Below are positions 32,587 to 39,399 of a stretch of 39,735 bases of DNA, piece after piece. The notes beneath the pieces are model-generated. The model did not search any database, was not told where the DNA came from, and worked only from the letters and a program-made list of their open reading frames with translations. The DNA is from Chloroflexota bacterium (lineage in GTDB: Bacteria; Chloroflexota; Anaerolineae; Promineifilales; Promineifilaceae), in assembly GCA_029559155.1 (NCBI GenBank), contig JAKQCM010000128.1, forward strand, positions 1 to 39,735, given 5' to 3'. Within the stretch, counting starts at the first letter, position 1. Every line of letters begins with the position of its first letter. The position numbers and the translations under genes are program-made.

Positions 32587-32611
32587 ATAATCATAAGTAT
32601 TGTCTGGTTTT

Positions 32612-32620
32612 TGTTATAAT
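32612..32620 (+). promoter_or_regulatory. Extended -10 promoter upstream of the tat genes
   Basis: TGTTATAAT is a perfect extended -10 (TGnTATAAT) just after the binding-protein stop. No -35 match stands at the usual distance. It would give a leader of about 240 bases before tatA, in which I recognise no gene or riboswitch. Confidence 0.45.
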
Positions 32621-32867
32621 GAGGTTCGCTTCCTGGACGAAGCACTCTGATGGCAAATTGATTTCACAAATCAGGACGCAACTATCCACAAGTCCCATAC
32701 CCAATGGCTCTTGGCAAAAAAATTTATAGACGCGTTCTGCTTCAATGTCTTCTAACAATTGAGAAGGCAAATAAATCGTCCACAGATGACGCGGTTGCCA
32801 CAGATAAAACAGTTTGCGCCATTTGCGGGTAAATCTTACTGGTTTATCCAGGCTAGGAGAGAGACAC

Positions 32868-33056
32868 ATGTTAGGTGGATGGGAATGGGTCATTATCTTA
32901 ATCATTGTCATTTTGATTTTTGGCGTTGGTCGAATTGGCAAATTGGGCAGCGAAATGGGTAAGGGCATTCGCGCTTTTCGTGAGGGCTTGCAAGGCGACG
33001 AGCCGGACGATGACGCGCCCAAAACCAAACCAAACAAAGATTCAGATTCAGATTAA
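32868..33056 (+). CDS. tatA: Twin-arginine translocase subunit TatA
   Basis: 62 aa from ATG 32868, eight bases after AGGAG. It has a single N-terminal helix (WEWVIILIIVILIFGVGRIGKLG), the conserved FG-x-GRI-x-x-LG hinge, an amphipathic helix (SEMGKGIRAFREGLQG) and an acidic tail. It forms the pore for folded protein export. The plain FREGL start after the hinge fits TatA/E rather than TatB. tatB and tatC follow within 90 bases. Confidence 0.93.
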   Translation: MLGGWEWVIILIIVILIFGVGRIGKLGSEMGKGIRAFREGLQGDEPDDDAPKTKPNKDSDSD

Positions 33057-33089
33057 TTTTTAGCACATGATACGCAGCTCCTCTGGTGG

Positions 33090-33112
33090 AAACCCTGAGG
33101 GTTGATGCATCA
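33090..33112. repeat. Two adjacent short palindromes between tatA and tatB
   Basis: AACCCT-G-AGGGTT (33090-33102) is a perfect 6+1+6 palindrome, directly followed by TGATGCATCA (33103-33112), a perfect 10-bp palindrome. They fall in the tatA-tatB gap and could set relative expression or mark an old repeat element. Confidence 0.55.
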
Positions 33113-33144
33113 GGCTTTACCCGCGACTGTGTTGCAAACGACTT

Positions 33145-33594
33145 ATGGATAGTTTTTTTGGCATTGGCGCACCAGAACTGATCCTGATTTTATTCCTGGC
33201 GGGAATCGTTTTAGGTCCGCAGCGTATTCGGCAGGTGGCTTACTGGCTGGGCAAAACGACGGCCCAGTTACAGGCGATTGCGCGCGGTTTTTCGCGCCAG
33301 CTTAATGCGGAGTTGGACGCTGTGGACGGCAGCGGCGAATTGCGGGATACGATGAAAGAGATGCAAGATTTGCGCCGCCAGATGGCCGATCTGCGCCGTG
33401 AAGTGACATCCATTGCTTCGGTTCCCTTTGAGGAAAGCCGCCGGGCGGTTCAGGACAGCCAAAAAGTTATCGAGAACAGCATCAGACCACCGCAGATGTC
33501 GAAGGAAAAATCGGTGGAGGAAACGGCCGTTCCCCGCCAAACCGCAATCCCGCTGCCAAAACCCATCGACGTAGCCGACGACCCCGATTCATGA
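33145..33594 (+). CDS. tatB: Twin-arginine translocase subunit TatB
   Basis: 149 aa. The N-terminal helix MDSFFGIGAPELILILFLAGIVLGPQRIRQVAYWLGKTT carries the TatB-type GxxELxxI...LGPxR pattern, with Glu in the membrane segment. A long amphipathic and coiled-coil stretch follows (about 35-100: LRDTMKEMQDLRRQMADLRREV), then a polar tail. Length and tail favour TatB (signal-peptide receptor with TatC) over TatA. No clear Shine-Dalgarno precedes ATG 33145. The stop overlaps tatC by four bases (ATGA). Confidence 0.87.
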   Translation: MDSFFGIGAPELILILFLAGIVLGPQRIRQVAYWLGKTTAQLQAIARGFSRQLNAELDAVDGSGELRDTMKEMQDLRRQMADLRREVTSIASVPFEESRRAVQDSQKVIENSIRPPQMSKEKSVEETAVPRQTAIPLPKPIDVADDPDS

Positions 33595-34340
33595 GCAAAA
33601 GCACAGAACACGAAGATAGTTTCGTTGAGCAAACCTTGCTAGAGCATCTCAACGAACTGCGAAAACGGATGACTTGGGCCGCACTGGCATTGGTGATCGG
33701 CACAGTTATAAGTTTCATCTTCGCTCAAGACATACTCCTCTTTTTACTGGAACCCTATAACGGCCAATTACAAACGCTGCGGCCAACGGAAGGGATAGAA
33801 ACCTTTTTTAAGGTCGCGCTGGTATCCGGCGTCATCCTCTCCATGCCGGTGATTCTTTTTCAGTTTTGGCTGTTCATATCTCCCGGCCTGACTAAAAAAG
33901 AACGCCGCTACGTGTATCTGTTTATCCCGGCCGCCCTGGGGTTGTTCCTTTTGGGCATTGCTTTTGCCTGGTTTGTGCTTGTGCCTGCGGCCGTTGCATT
34001 TTTATCTTCGTTCATGCCTGCGGTGTTTAAGACCGATTGGACCGGACAAGAATATATTGGCTTTATATTGGCCATGCTTTTTTGGCTGGGGATCAGTTTC
34101 CAGATGCCCATCATCATTTATGTGCTGTCGGTGGTGGGATTGGTGAGTGGTCCGATGATGCGGGATCAGTGGCGTGTGGCCGTGGTGGGCGTGGCTATTT
34201 TGGCGGCGGCGATTACGCCTTCGATTGATCCGGTGACGATGCTGTTGACGATGGCGCCATTGCTGGTGTTGTATTTTTTGAGCATTGGTCTGGCGTTTCT
34301 TGGCTACCGCCGCTTTGAAAAGTCGATGGCTATTGATTGA
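33591..34340 (+). CDS. tatC: Twin-arginine translocase subunit TatC
   Basis: 249 aa with six membrane helices. Family signatures: LLEHLNELRKRMTWAAL at the N-terminus (the HLxELRxR motif with the signal-binding Glu), VALVSGVILSMPVILFQFWLFISPGLTKKERRYVYLF, and DPVTMLLTMAPLLVLYFLSI near the end. It recognises twin-arginine signal peptides together with TatB. Start and tatB stop overlap by four bases. Confidence 0.96.
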   Translation: MSKSTEHEDSFVEQTLLEHLNELRKRMTWAALALVIGTVISFIFAQDILLFLLEPYNGQLQTLRPTEGIETFFKVALVSGVILSMPVILFQFWLFISPGLTKKERRYVYLFIPAALGLFLLGIAFAWFVLVPAAVAFLSSFMPAVFKTDWTGQEYIGFILAMLFWLGISFQMPIIIYVLSVVGLVSGPMMRDQWRVAVVGVAILAAAITPSIDPVTMLLTMAPLLVLYFLSIGLAFLGYRRFEKSMAID

Positions 34341-34385
34341 GACGGCCGTTGGAAAATTTTGTATCTGTTCGGCTTTCTCTGGCAA

Positions 34386-34444
34386 GACCCCGAGGGTTTG
34401 ATACCCCAAAAAGCCAAATTAATCATGAGCAAACCCGTGGGGTC
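34386..34444. repeat. Imperfect inverted repeat GACCCC...GGGGTC
   Basis: GACCCCGAGGGTTTG (34386-34400) and CAAACCCGTGGGGTC (34430-34444) pair at 13 of 15 positions around a 29-base AT-rich loop. It lies 46 bases after tatC. It may act as a terminator for the tat genes, although no T run follows, or be a dispersed palindromic repeat. Confidence 0.6.
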
Positions 34445-34473
34445 TGTATAATTACAATTTTTGGACGCCCGAT

Positions 34474-34617
34474 TTGGAACAATCCTCCTATCAGCAGATA
34501 GAGACAACAATCAAACAGTGGGCGCAAAGAGAAACGGCCGTTTCCGCCATTTTGCTGATCAGTTCACGCGCGCGCCAGAATCCTTTACCTTCATTACCCT
34601 CAAGCGGCAGGCCCTAA
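34474..34617 (+). pseudogene. Relic of an AadK/ANT(6)-like nucleotidyltransferase
   Basis: The frame beginning TTG 34474 reads LEQSSYQQIETTIKQWAQRETAVSAILLISSRARQNP and then ends in a non-homologous tail at TAA 34617. The pattern Y-x-x-I-x-x-x-I-x-x-WA-x-x-x-x-x-x-A-x-LL-x-x-SRA closely resembles the first 35 residues of streptomycin-adenylyltransferase-type proteins, where the motif is GSRA; here the Gly is replaced by Ser. The catalytic Asp residues that should follow are missing. It is therefore a truncated, dead fragment. Confidence 0.45.
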
Positions 34618-34705
34618 ATTACAGCCGGGCTGCGCGAAATTTACCTGATGTCTAAACACGTGTGACCGGGGCTAGGTATTTCTAGAGCCGGCAAAAGGAG
34701 ACCTG

Positions 34706-35803
34706 ATGTCTATCTTAGGATTGCACCACATCACCCTGGTTTGCACCAACGCGCAACGCACTGTTGATTTTTACACCGGCGTTTTAGGGCTGCGGCTGGT
34801 TAAACAAACGGTCAATTTTGACGATCCCGGCGCGTATCACCTTTATTTTGGCGATGAAATTGGCCGGCCGGGCACGGCCGTTACCTTTTTTGAATGGCCG
34901 CGCGCCGCCCAGGGTCGCCCTGGCATTGGCGGAACCCATCACTTTGCCCTGGCCGTCGCCGATTACGACGGCCTGCTCAAATGGAAACGCCGCCTCACCG
35001 ACCTTGGCCAACAGGTAGATGGTCCCCTTGATCGTCATTACTTCCAATCAATTTACTTCCGCGATCCCGATGGCGTGATCATCGAAATTGCCACCCTGGG
35101 GCCTGGTTTTGCCGTCGATGAGCCGCTGGCCACCCTGGGCAGCGCGCATCGTTACCCGCCGGCCGAGATGATGGTGAACAATCGGGACGAGGCGCGCATT
35201 GCGGCGGCTAACTGGCCGGAGCCGGTACCCGCCATCACGCCGGATATGGCGCTGAGTCACGGTATGCACCACATCACGGCGATTGGTACGGATATCGAAC
35301 GCACCCATGCCTTTTTTGGCGGACTGTTGGGTTTGCAGCGGGTAAAAATGACCTCCAATTTTGATGATCCGACTTCGGCGCACTGGTATTGGGGGGTAGA
35401 TAACGGCCGTCCCGGCACTCTGATCACCTATTTTGAGCGCAACCCGCGGGACAAACGGTATCACACGGTGCAAATGGGCGCGGGGCAGACCCATCACTAC
35501 GCCTTTGCCGTGGCCGACGAAGAAACCCAACTCATCTACCGCGAGAAGTTGCTGCGAGCAGGCCTGCGTGTTTCGCCGGTGATGGATCGCGTTTACTTCA
35601 AAAGCATTTACAGCAGCGATCCGGACGGGCATATTGTCGAAATCGCCACAGCCGGACCTGGCTTTTTGTACGATGAGGCTGCCGCAGACCTGGGTACGCG
35701 CCTGCAGCTGCCGCCCTGGCTGGAAGTCCATCGCGCGACCATCGAAACGCATCTGACCCCTTTGCGCGTGCGTCCCTGGAATGGGGAAACGGCCGTTTCC
35801 TGA
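34706..35803 (+). CDS. mhqO: Ring-cleaving dioxygenase of the VOC superfamily (MhqO/PcpA-like)
   Basis: 365 aa made of two glyoxalase/VOC modules (about 1-160 and 185-330). Each opens with LHHITLVCTNAQRTVDFYTGVLGL or MHHITAIGTDIERTHAFFGGLLGL. Fe(II) ligands expected from the family are visible as the His in those openings and the Glu of HIVEIATAGPGF (about 312). The hydroquinone-cleaving enzymes PcpA, LinE and MhqO share this layout, so an oxygen-dependent cleavage of (hydro)quinone-type rings is likely. ATG 34706 follows AAAAGGAG. The next gene, ten bases downstream, is an MhqD-like esterase, the same partner as in the Bacillus quinone-resistance genes. Confidence 0.85.
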   Translation: MSILGLHHITLVCTNAQRTVDFYTGVLGLRLVKQTVNFDDPGAYHLYFGDEIGRPGTAVTFFEWPRAAQGRPGIGGTHHFALAVADYDGLLKWKRRLTDLGQQVDGPLDRHYFQSIYFRDPDGVIIEIATLGPGFAVDEPLATLGSAHRYPPAEMMVNNRDEARIAAANWPEPVPAITPDMALSHGMHHITAIGTDIERTHAFFGGLLGLQRVKMTSNFDDPTSAHWYWGVDNGRPGTLITYFERNPRDKRYHTVQMGAGQTHHYAFAVADEETQLIYREKLLRAGLRVSPVMDRVYFKSIYSSDPDGHIVEIATAGPGFLYDEAAADLGTRLQLPPWLEVHRATIETHLTPLRVRPWNGETAVS

Positions 35804-35812
35804 GGATTCATC

Positions 35813-36457
35813 ATGCAGCCAGACCTATCTCCACACCAAAACCAGCCGGTTCTACACACCGGCGCGCCGCTAGCCGAGGCAAAAGCGGCCATGATCCTGG
35901 TACACGGCCGTGGCGCCACGGCCGAAAGCATCCTCACCCTGGTCCCAGAGTTTGAGCAACCCGATTGGGCTTATCTGGCCCCGCAGGCGGCCGGCAACAC
36001 CTGGTATCCTTACAGTTTTTTGGCTCCCATCGCGCACAACGAACCGGGCATCACATCGGGGCTAACGGCTGTGTCTGATGTTCTGGAAACCGTCATCCGC
36101 GCCGGAATTCCCCCGGAGAAGGTTGTCTTGCTGGGTTTTTCGCAGGGCGCGTGCCTGGCGTTGGAATTTGCGGCGCGGCGCGCCCAGCGGTATGGGGCTG
36201 TGATTGGTTTGAGCGGCGGTCTGATCGGACCGGATGGCACGCCGCGCGATTATCAGGGGTGGTTGGGGGAGACGGCCGTTTTTCTCGGCTGCAGCGACGT
36301 GGATTTCCACATCCCCAAAAAGCGCGTGGAGGAAAGCGCCGAGGTGTTCCAAAAACTGGGCGGGGTTGTAACTATGCGCCTGTATCCCGGCATGGGTCAT
36401 ACCGTCATCCAGGATGAATTAGACGTTGTACGGGCGCTGCTGCGAGGTATTGGGTGA
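35813..36457 (+). CDS. mhqD: Phospholipase/carboxylesterase family alpha/beta hydrolase (MhqD-like)
   Basis: 214 aa, typical of the Abhydrolase_2 family. The early AMILVHGRGATAESIL has the oxyanion-loop HGRG. The nucleophile elbow GFSQGACLALEFA carries the catalytic Ser. An Asp in FLGCSDVDFHIP and His in YPGMGHTVIQDEL complete the triad. In Bacillus, mhqD and mhqO are induced by quinones and give resistance to methylhydroquinone. The tandem arrangement here with ten bases between genes suggests the same detoxification pair. No MarR-type regulator (MhqR) is adjacent. The stop overlaps the next gene by GTGA. Confidence 0.85.
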   Translation: MQPDLSPHQNQPVLHTGAPLAEAKAAMILVHGRGATAESILTLVPEFEQPDWAYLAPQAAGNTWYPYSFLAPIAHNEPGITSGLTAVSDVLETVIRAGIPPEKVVLLGFSQGACLALEFAARRAQRYGAVIGLSGGLIGPDGTPRDYQGWLGETAVFLGCSDVDFHIPKKRVEESAEVFQKLGGVVTMRLYPGMGHTVIQDELDVVRALLRGIG

Positions 36458-37905
36458 AGGAAAAACAATTGATTGCCAGATGGACGGGCCGGCGCACGGC
36501 CGTTTCCCTTTTTAGCAGCGTTCTTATGGCTGTTCTTGGTCTGGGGCTGCTCTTCAGCCAGCTCCATTCCGCCGCACCCCAAAAACCTGATGAGCTGGCT
36601 CTGGGATATGGGGCCAACGTCGCCGCCTGGGACGTGGCGAAAATTCAGACGATGGGTTTCAACTGGATGAAGGTGTTTAACGCCCCCGGCAGCCGTCTGC
36701 CCGTTCATGTGGTGATGCGCGTGCAGGCCAGCGCGGCCCAATTCAGTAATTTACCGGCCTTTAGCGCATCTGTATTCCAATTGGCGCAGTCGCAGGTTGG
36801 CTTTATAGACGCTTACGAGATCGGCAACGAACCTAACCTGGACGCTGCCTACGGCTGGGCCGCGCCGCCCAACGCCGCTGATTACGCCACGCTGCTGTGT
36901 ACCGCCTATGCCCAAATCAAAGCCGCCGATCCTCAGGCCAAAGTGATCTCAGCCGGGCTGGCGCCCACCGGTCGGGTTATCGGCGCGTGGAACGGGCATC
37001 CGGGGCATAACGGGTTGTACCAGGATGAGCGCGAATTCCTCAAGGAGTTTTTGGCGGCCGGCGGCGGGAACTGCCTGGATGCGCTGGGATACCATCCTTA
37101 CGGCTTCAGCGCCAATTTCGATGCCGCGCCGGACGTTTCGTCGCCGGATCCCGACCAGAACTGCACCAACGGTTTTTGCTTCCGCGGCGCGGAGAAAATC
37201 TACGAAATTATGCAGCAGCAGGGGTATGGCCATAAAAAATTGTGGGCGACCGAGTTTGGCTGGTTGGTGACGCCGCCCGATGCCTGCCGCGCCGATGGAT
37301 CGTGGGACGGCCGTCTCTGGCAGCTTGTTTCCGAGCAGGAACAGGCCGATAACCTGGTGGGCGCTTACCAGTACGCCGCCGCCAACTGGCCGTGGATGGA
37401 AGCCATGATGGTGTTTAACCTGAATTTCAACCAACCCGGCCTGTATCAGGAATGCGAACAGATGCGGTATTACGCCATCCAGGGACGCCCGGCAGAGGCC
37501 GCGCTGCGCGATATGCCAAAGGCGACAATCCCCACTTACGCCGCCGCGCAGGTGTGGCCCGGCAGTCTGACGGCCGTCATCACCCCCACGCAGCAGCCTT
37601 ATACCACCACCTGGCCGATCAGCCTGCGCAATATCGGCACGCAGGCGTTCACCTACACGGCGCAAACGGACGAAACGGCCGTTATCCAACCAGTCTTGTC
37701 GTCTGCCAATGGGTTGATTGCGCCCGGAGAGCAGATCACCGTGTTGGCGACGATAAGCAGCCTGGAACGGCCGTTAGGCGTCTACACCGGCACAATCATC
37801 CTCAGCGCGACCGGCGAAACGATTGGCCTGCCGGTTGTGCTGCCGGTTACGCTGGTCGTCGCCGACGAAATCCGCTACACCTATTTGCCGGCTGTGTCGC
37901 GCTAA
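36454..37905 (+). CDS. Secreted clan GH-A glycoside hydrolase-like protein
   Basis: 483 aa. The start GTG 36454 overlaps the esterase stop. A signal peptide or anchor (about 13-40) precedes a TIM-barrel-like domain. The acid/base Glu is in YEIGNEPN (Glu126), the nucleophile candidate is in LWATEFGWLV (Glu267), and GYHPYGF (about 212-218) fits clan GH-A (GH5/GH39-type) enzymes. A C-terminal beta-sandwich domain (about 385-475) resembles CARDB-like modules and ends in TYLPAVSR. It probably hydrolyses an extracellular polysaccharide; the substrate is not deducible. The C-terminal YLP-type motif recurs, to my recollection, at the ends of many secreted Chloroflexota proteins. Confidence 0.78.
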   Translation: MKEKQLIARWTGRRTAVSLFSSVLMAVLGLGLLFSQLHSAAPQKPDELALGYGANVAAWDVAKIQTMGFNWMKVFNAPGSRLPVHVVMRVQASAAQFSNLPAFSASVFQLAQSQVGFIDAYEIGNEPNLDAAYGWAAPPNAADYATLLCTAYAQIKAADPQAKVISAGLAPTGRVIGAWNGHPGHNGLYQDEREFLKEFLAAGGGNCLDALGYHPYGFSANFDAAPDVSSPDPDQNCTNGFCFRGAEKIYEIMQQQGYGHKKLWATEFGWLVTPPDACRADGSWDGRLWQLVSEQEQADNLVGAYQYAAANWPWMEAMMVFNLNFNQPGLYQECEQMRYYAIQGRPAEAALRDMPKATIPTYAAAQVWPGSLTAVITPTQQPYTTTWPISLRNIGTQAFTYTAQTDETAVIQPVLSSANGLIAPGEQITVLATISSLERPLGVYTGTIILSATGETIGLPVVLPVTLVVADEIRYTYLPAVSR

Positions 37906-37922
37906 AAAGGACGGACCCCAGT

Positions 37923-38732
37923 TTGGAATCGAAAGCCACCACCATCGCCCGGCTGCGCGCCGAAGTGGAAGCGGCGCGCACAGACCTGATCGAGGCCGAA
38001 GCGGAACTGGCCGATTATCGCGCCGATATCGAGGCGTTCGAATTTGCCTACGCGGCGCGGATGGGCGATCGGTTGGTTGTGTTGGCGGCCGTAGAAGCGG
38101 AGGTGGCCGATTTGCTGGACCGCATCCAGCGCCGCCGCAACGAGAAAACATTTGGCATCGATCATCGCTCGGTGGAGGAGCAGTACCGGCGCACCTGGCA
38201 GCAGTCGCCCAAACCGGCCCCAAAACGGCCGTCTGAACCCGTCAGCCAAACCACCGAAGCGCAAATCAAAAAGCTCTACCGTCAATTGGCCCGCCGCCTG
38301 CACCCTGATCTGACCACCGACGCCGAGGATCGCGCCTACCGCACAGAAATGATGACGGCCGTTAATGACGCCTATGCCGCCCGCAGTCTGGCCGAACTTT
38401 TGGCCGTAGCCCGCCAGTTAGACGGCGGCCAGCCCGTCGCCTCGGCTCCCTCCGCCCAGACCGAAGGCGACATGATACGAGCGTTGCAAGAAGAATTGAA
38501 TCGCTGCCGTCGCCGTCTGGCGCGTATTCACCTGGAACGGCAAACGCTGCACACCGATTCGATGGTTGCCTTGAGTCTGGAAGTGACGCTGGCCGAACGT
38601 CAGGGCCGTGATTTGTTGGGTGAAATGGTGGCCGAAGTGGACCGAAAAATCGCCCGAAAACAAGTCGAGCGCGACATGATCAAGGCACAGTTCGAGAGTT
38701 TAAATCGGCCGTCAGGTTCAGAGCTGGGCTGA
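37923..38732 (+). CDS. J-domain (DnaJ-like) protein with coiled coils
   Basis: 269 aa from TTG 37923, with GGA seven bases upstream; the longer track start at 37452 would overlap the glycosidase gene by 450 bases. The N-terminal part (about 1-85) is a charged coiled coil (LRAEVEAARTDLIEAEAELADYRADIEAFE). The J domain (about 115-160) has IKKLYRQLARRLHPDLTTDAEDR, with the HPD tripeptide near residue 126 that stimulates DnaK ATPase. A second coiled-coil region runs to the C-terminus (about 180-265). It has no zinc-finger or DnaJ C-terminal domains, so it is a specialised co-chaperone. It is close behind the glycosidase gene (17 bases), possibly cotranscribed. Confidence 0.82.
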   Translation: MESKATTIARLRAEVEAARTDLIEAEAELADYRADIEAFEFAYAARMGDRLVVLAAVEAEVADLLDRIQRRRNEKTFGIDHRSVEEQYRRTWQQSPKPAPKRPSEPVSQTTEAQIKKLYRQLARRLHPDLTTDAEDRAYRTEMMTAVNDAYAARSLAELLAVARQLDGGQPVASAPSAQTEGDMIRALQEELNRCRRRLARIHLERQTLHTDSMVALSLEVTLAERQGRDLLGEMVAEVDRKIARKQVERDMIKAQFESLNRPSGSELG

Positions 38733-38742
38733 TTGGCGGCCG

Positions 38743-38771
38743 CTGGCATCGGTTAACATAGCCGGTATAAT
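38743..38771 (+). promoter_or_regulatory. Promoter upstream of the 151-aa CxxC protein gene
   Basis: CTGGCA (38743-38748), 17 bases, then a perfect TATAAT (38766-38771). It lies just after the J-domain gene. The leader of about 85 bases contains a 6-bp hairpin with a GCAAG loop (ACCGCC-GCAAG-GGCGGT, 38819-38835). Confidence 0.6.
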
Positions 38772-38863
38772 ACACCAGCTTGCGAGAGAAGGATCCGCGC
38801 AGCCATCCTATAACCACTACCGCCGCAAGGGCGGTCGGCGTCATAGCAAGGAGACACAGAAGA

Positions 38864-39319
38864 ATGACCACGTCGGCTGAAGTAAAAAAGATGCAGTTGG
38901 AAACGGCCGTTCACTACCTGGCCGGATTATTGGAAGAAGGCTCGTTGGTGTCGCATTACCACCAGGAAACCCGCCAGGAAATTGCGGAAGTGTTGGAGCT
39001 GATGTTGGCTAAAGTGAGCGGCCTGCCCGATAATGTGCCGGATAATTTAGTGCAAGCGGCCGTGGTGCGCGCCATCGTTGGGGCAACTGAAAATTTGCAC
39101 GTCGCCGAAATGGCCGAAAAAGAAGTGTTTCTTAGCCGCCAGATGCGCGAAGCGGAAGCGTTTGCCAGCATTCGGGGGCATGTTCTGACGGCCTGGGAAC
39201 CGGTTTCGGGCGAGCAAGGCGTCGAATATCAGGCTTCTTGCAAAGATTGTGGCGGATTTGTATACGTTAGTTTGTCGGGAACCTACAACCTGTTATTAGA
39301 TAGCTGCGAGCGCTTGTAA
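38864..39319 (+). CDS. Hypothetical small protein with C-terminal CxxC motif
   Basis: 151 aa from ATG 38864, ten bases after AGGAG (the track start 38780 lies in the leader next to the -10). It is mostly helical (about 1-95), followed by a beta-rich end: EYQASCKDCGGFVYVSLSGTYNLLLDSC. The CKDC pair and the last Cys may bind zinc or form a redox site. I do not recognise a family. It is transcribed from its own promoter and precedes another CxxC protein gene, which may or may not be related. Confidence 0.6.
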   Translation: MTTSAEVKKMQLETAVHYLAGLLEEGSLVSHYHQETRQEIAEVLELMLAKVSGLPDNVPDNLVQAAVVRAIVGATENLHVAEMAEKEVFLSRQMREAEAFASIRGHVLTAWEPVSGEQGVEYQASCKDCGGFVYVSLSGTYNLLLDSCERL

Positions 39320-39399
39320 CCTGGTTGGTTGGTTTGATTGGGGGTTGGTTTATTGTGCATCATCCAGTCGTCGTACAGCCCTCTTGTACCTGATAGTGT

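Larger units (their letters stand above)
34341..34705. other. Intergenic region with hairpin and nucleotidyltransferase relic
   Basis: No intact gene. It contains ACGGCCGT copies at 34342 and 34533, a long imperfect hairpin (34386-34444) that may terminate tatABC, a TATAAT-like box near 34446, and a decayed nucleotidyltransferase start (34474-34617). The last 70 bases carry AAAAGGAG, the ribosome site of the dioxygenase gene. Confidence 0.6.

Noticed and set aside
32591-33037. Minus-strand 148-aa ORF in the gap before tatA
   Set aside because: It overlaps tatA antisense and has no start signal or recognisable domain.
37452-37922. Upstream extension of the J-domain ORF
   Set aside because: It would overlap the glycosidase gene by about 450 bases in another frame. 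The extension is low-complexity shadow sequence, and TTG 37923 gives a sensible start.
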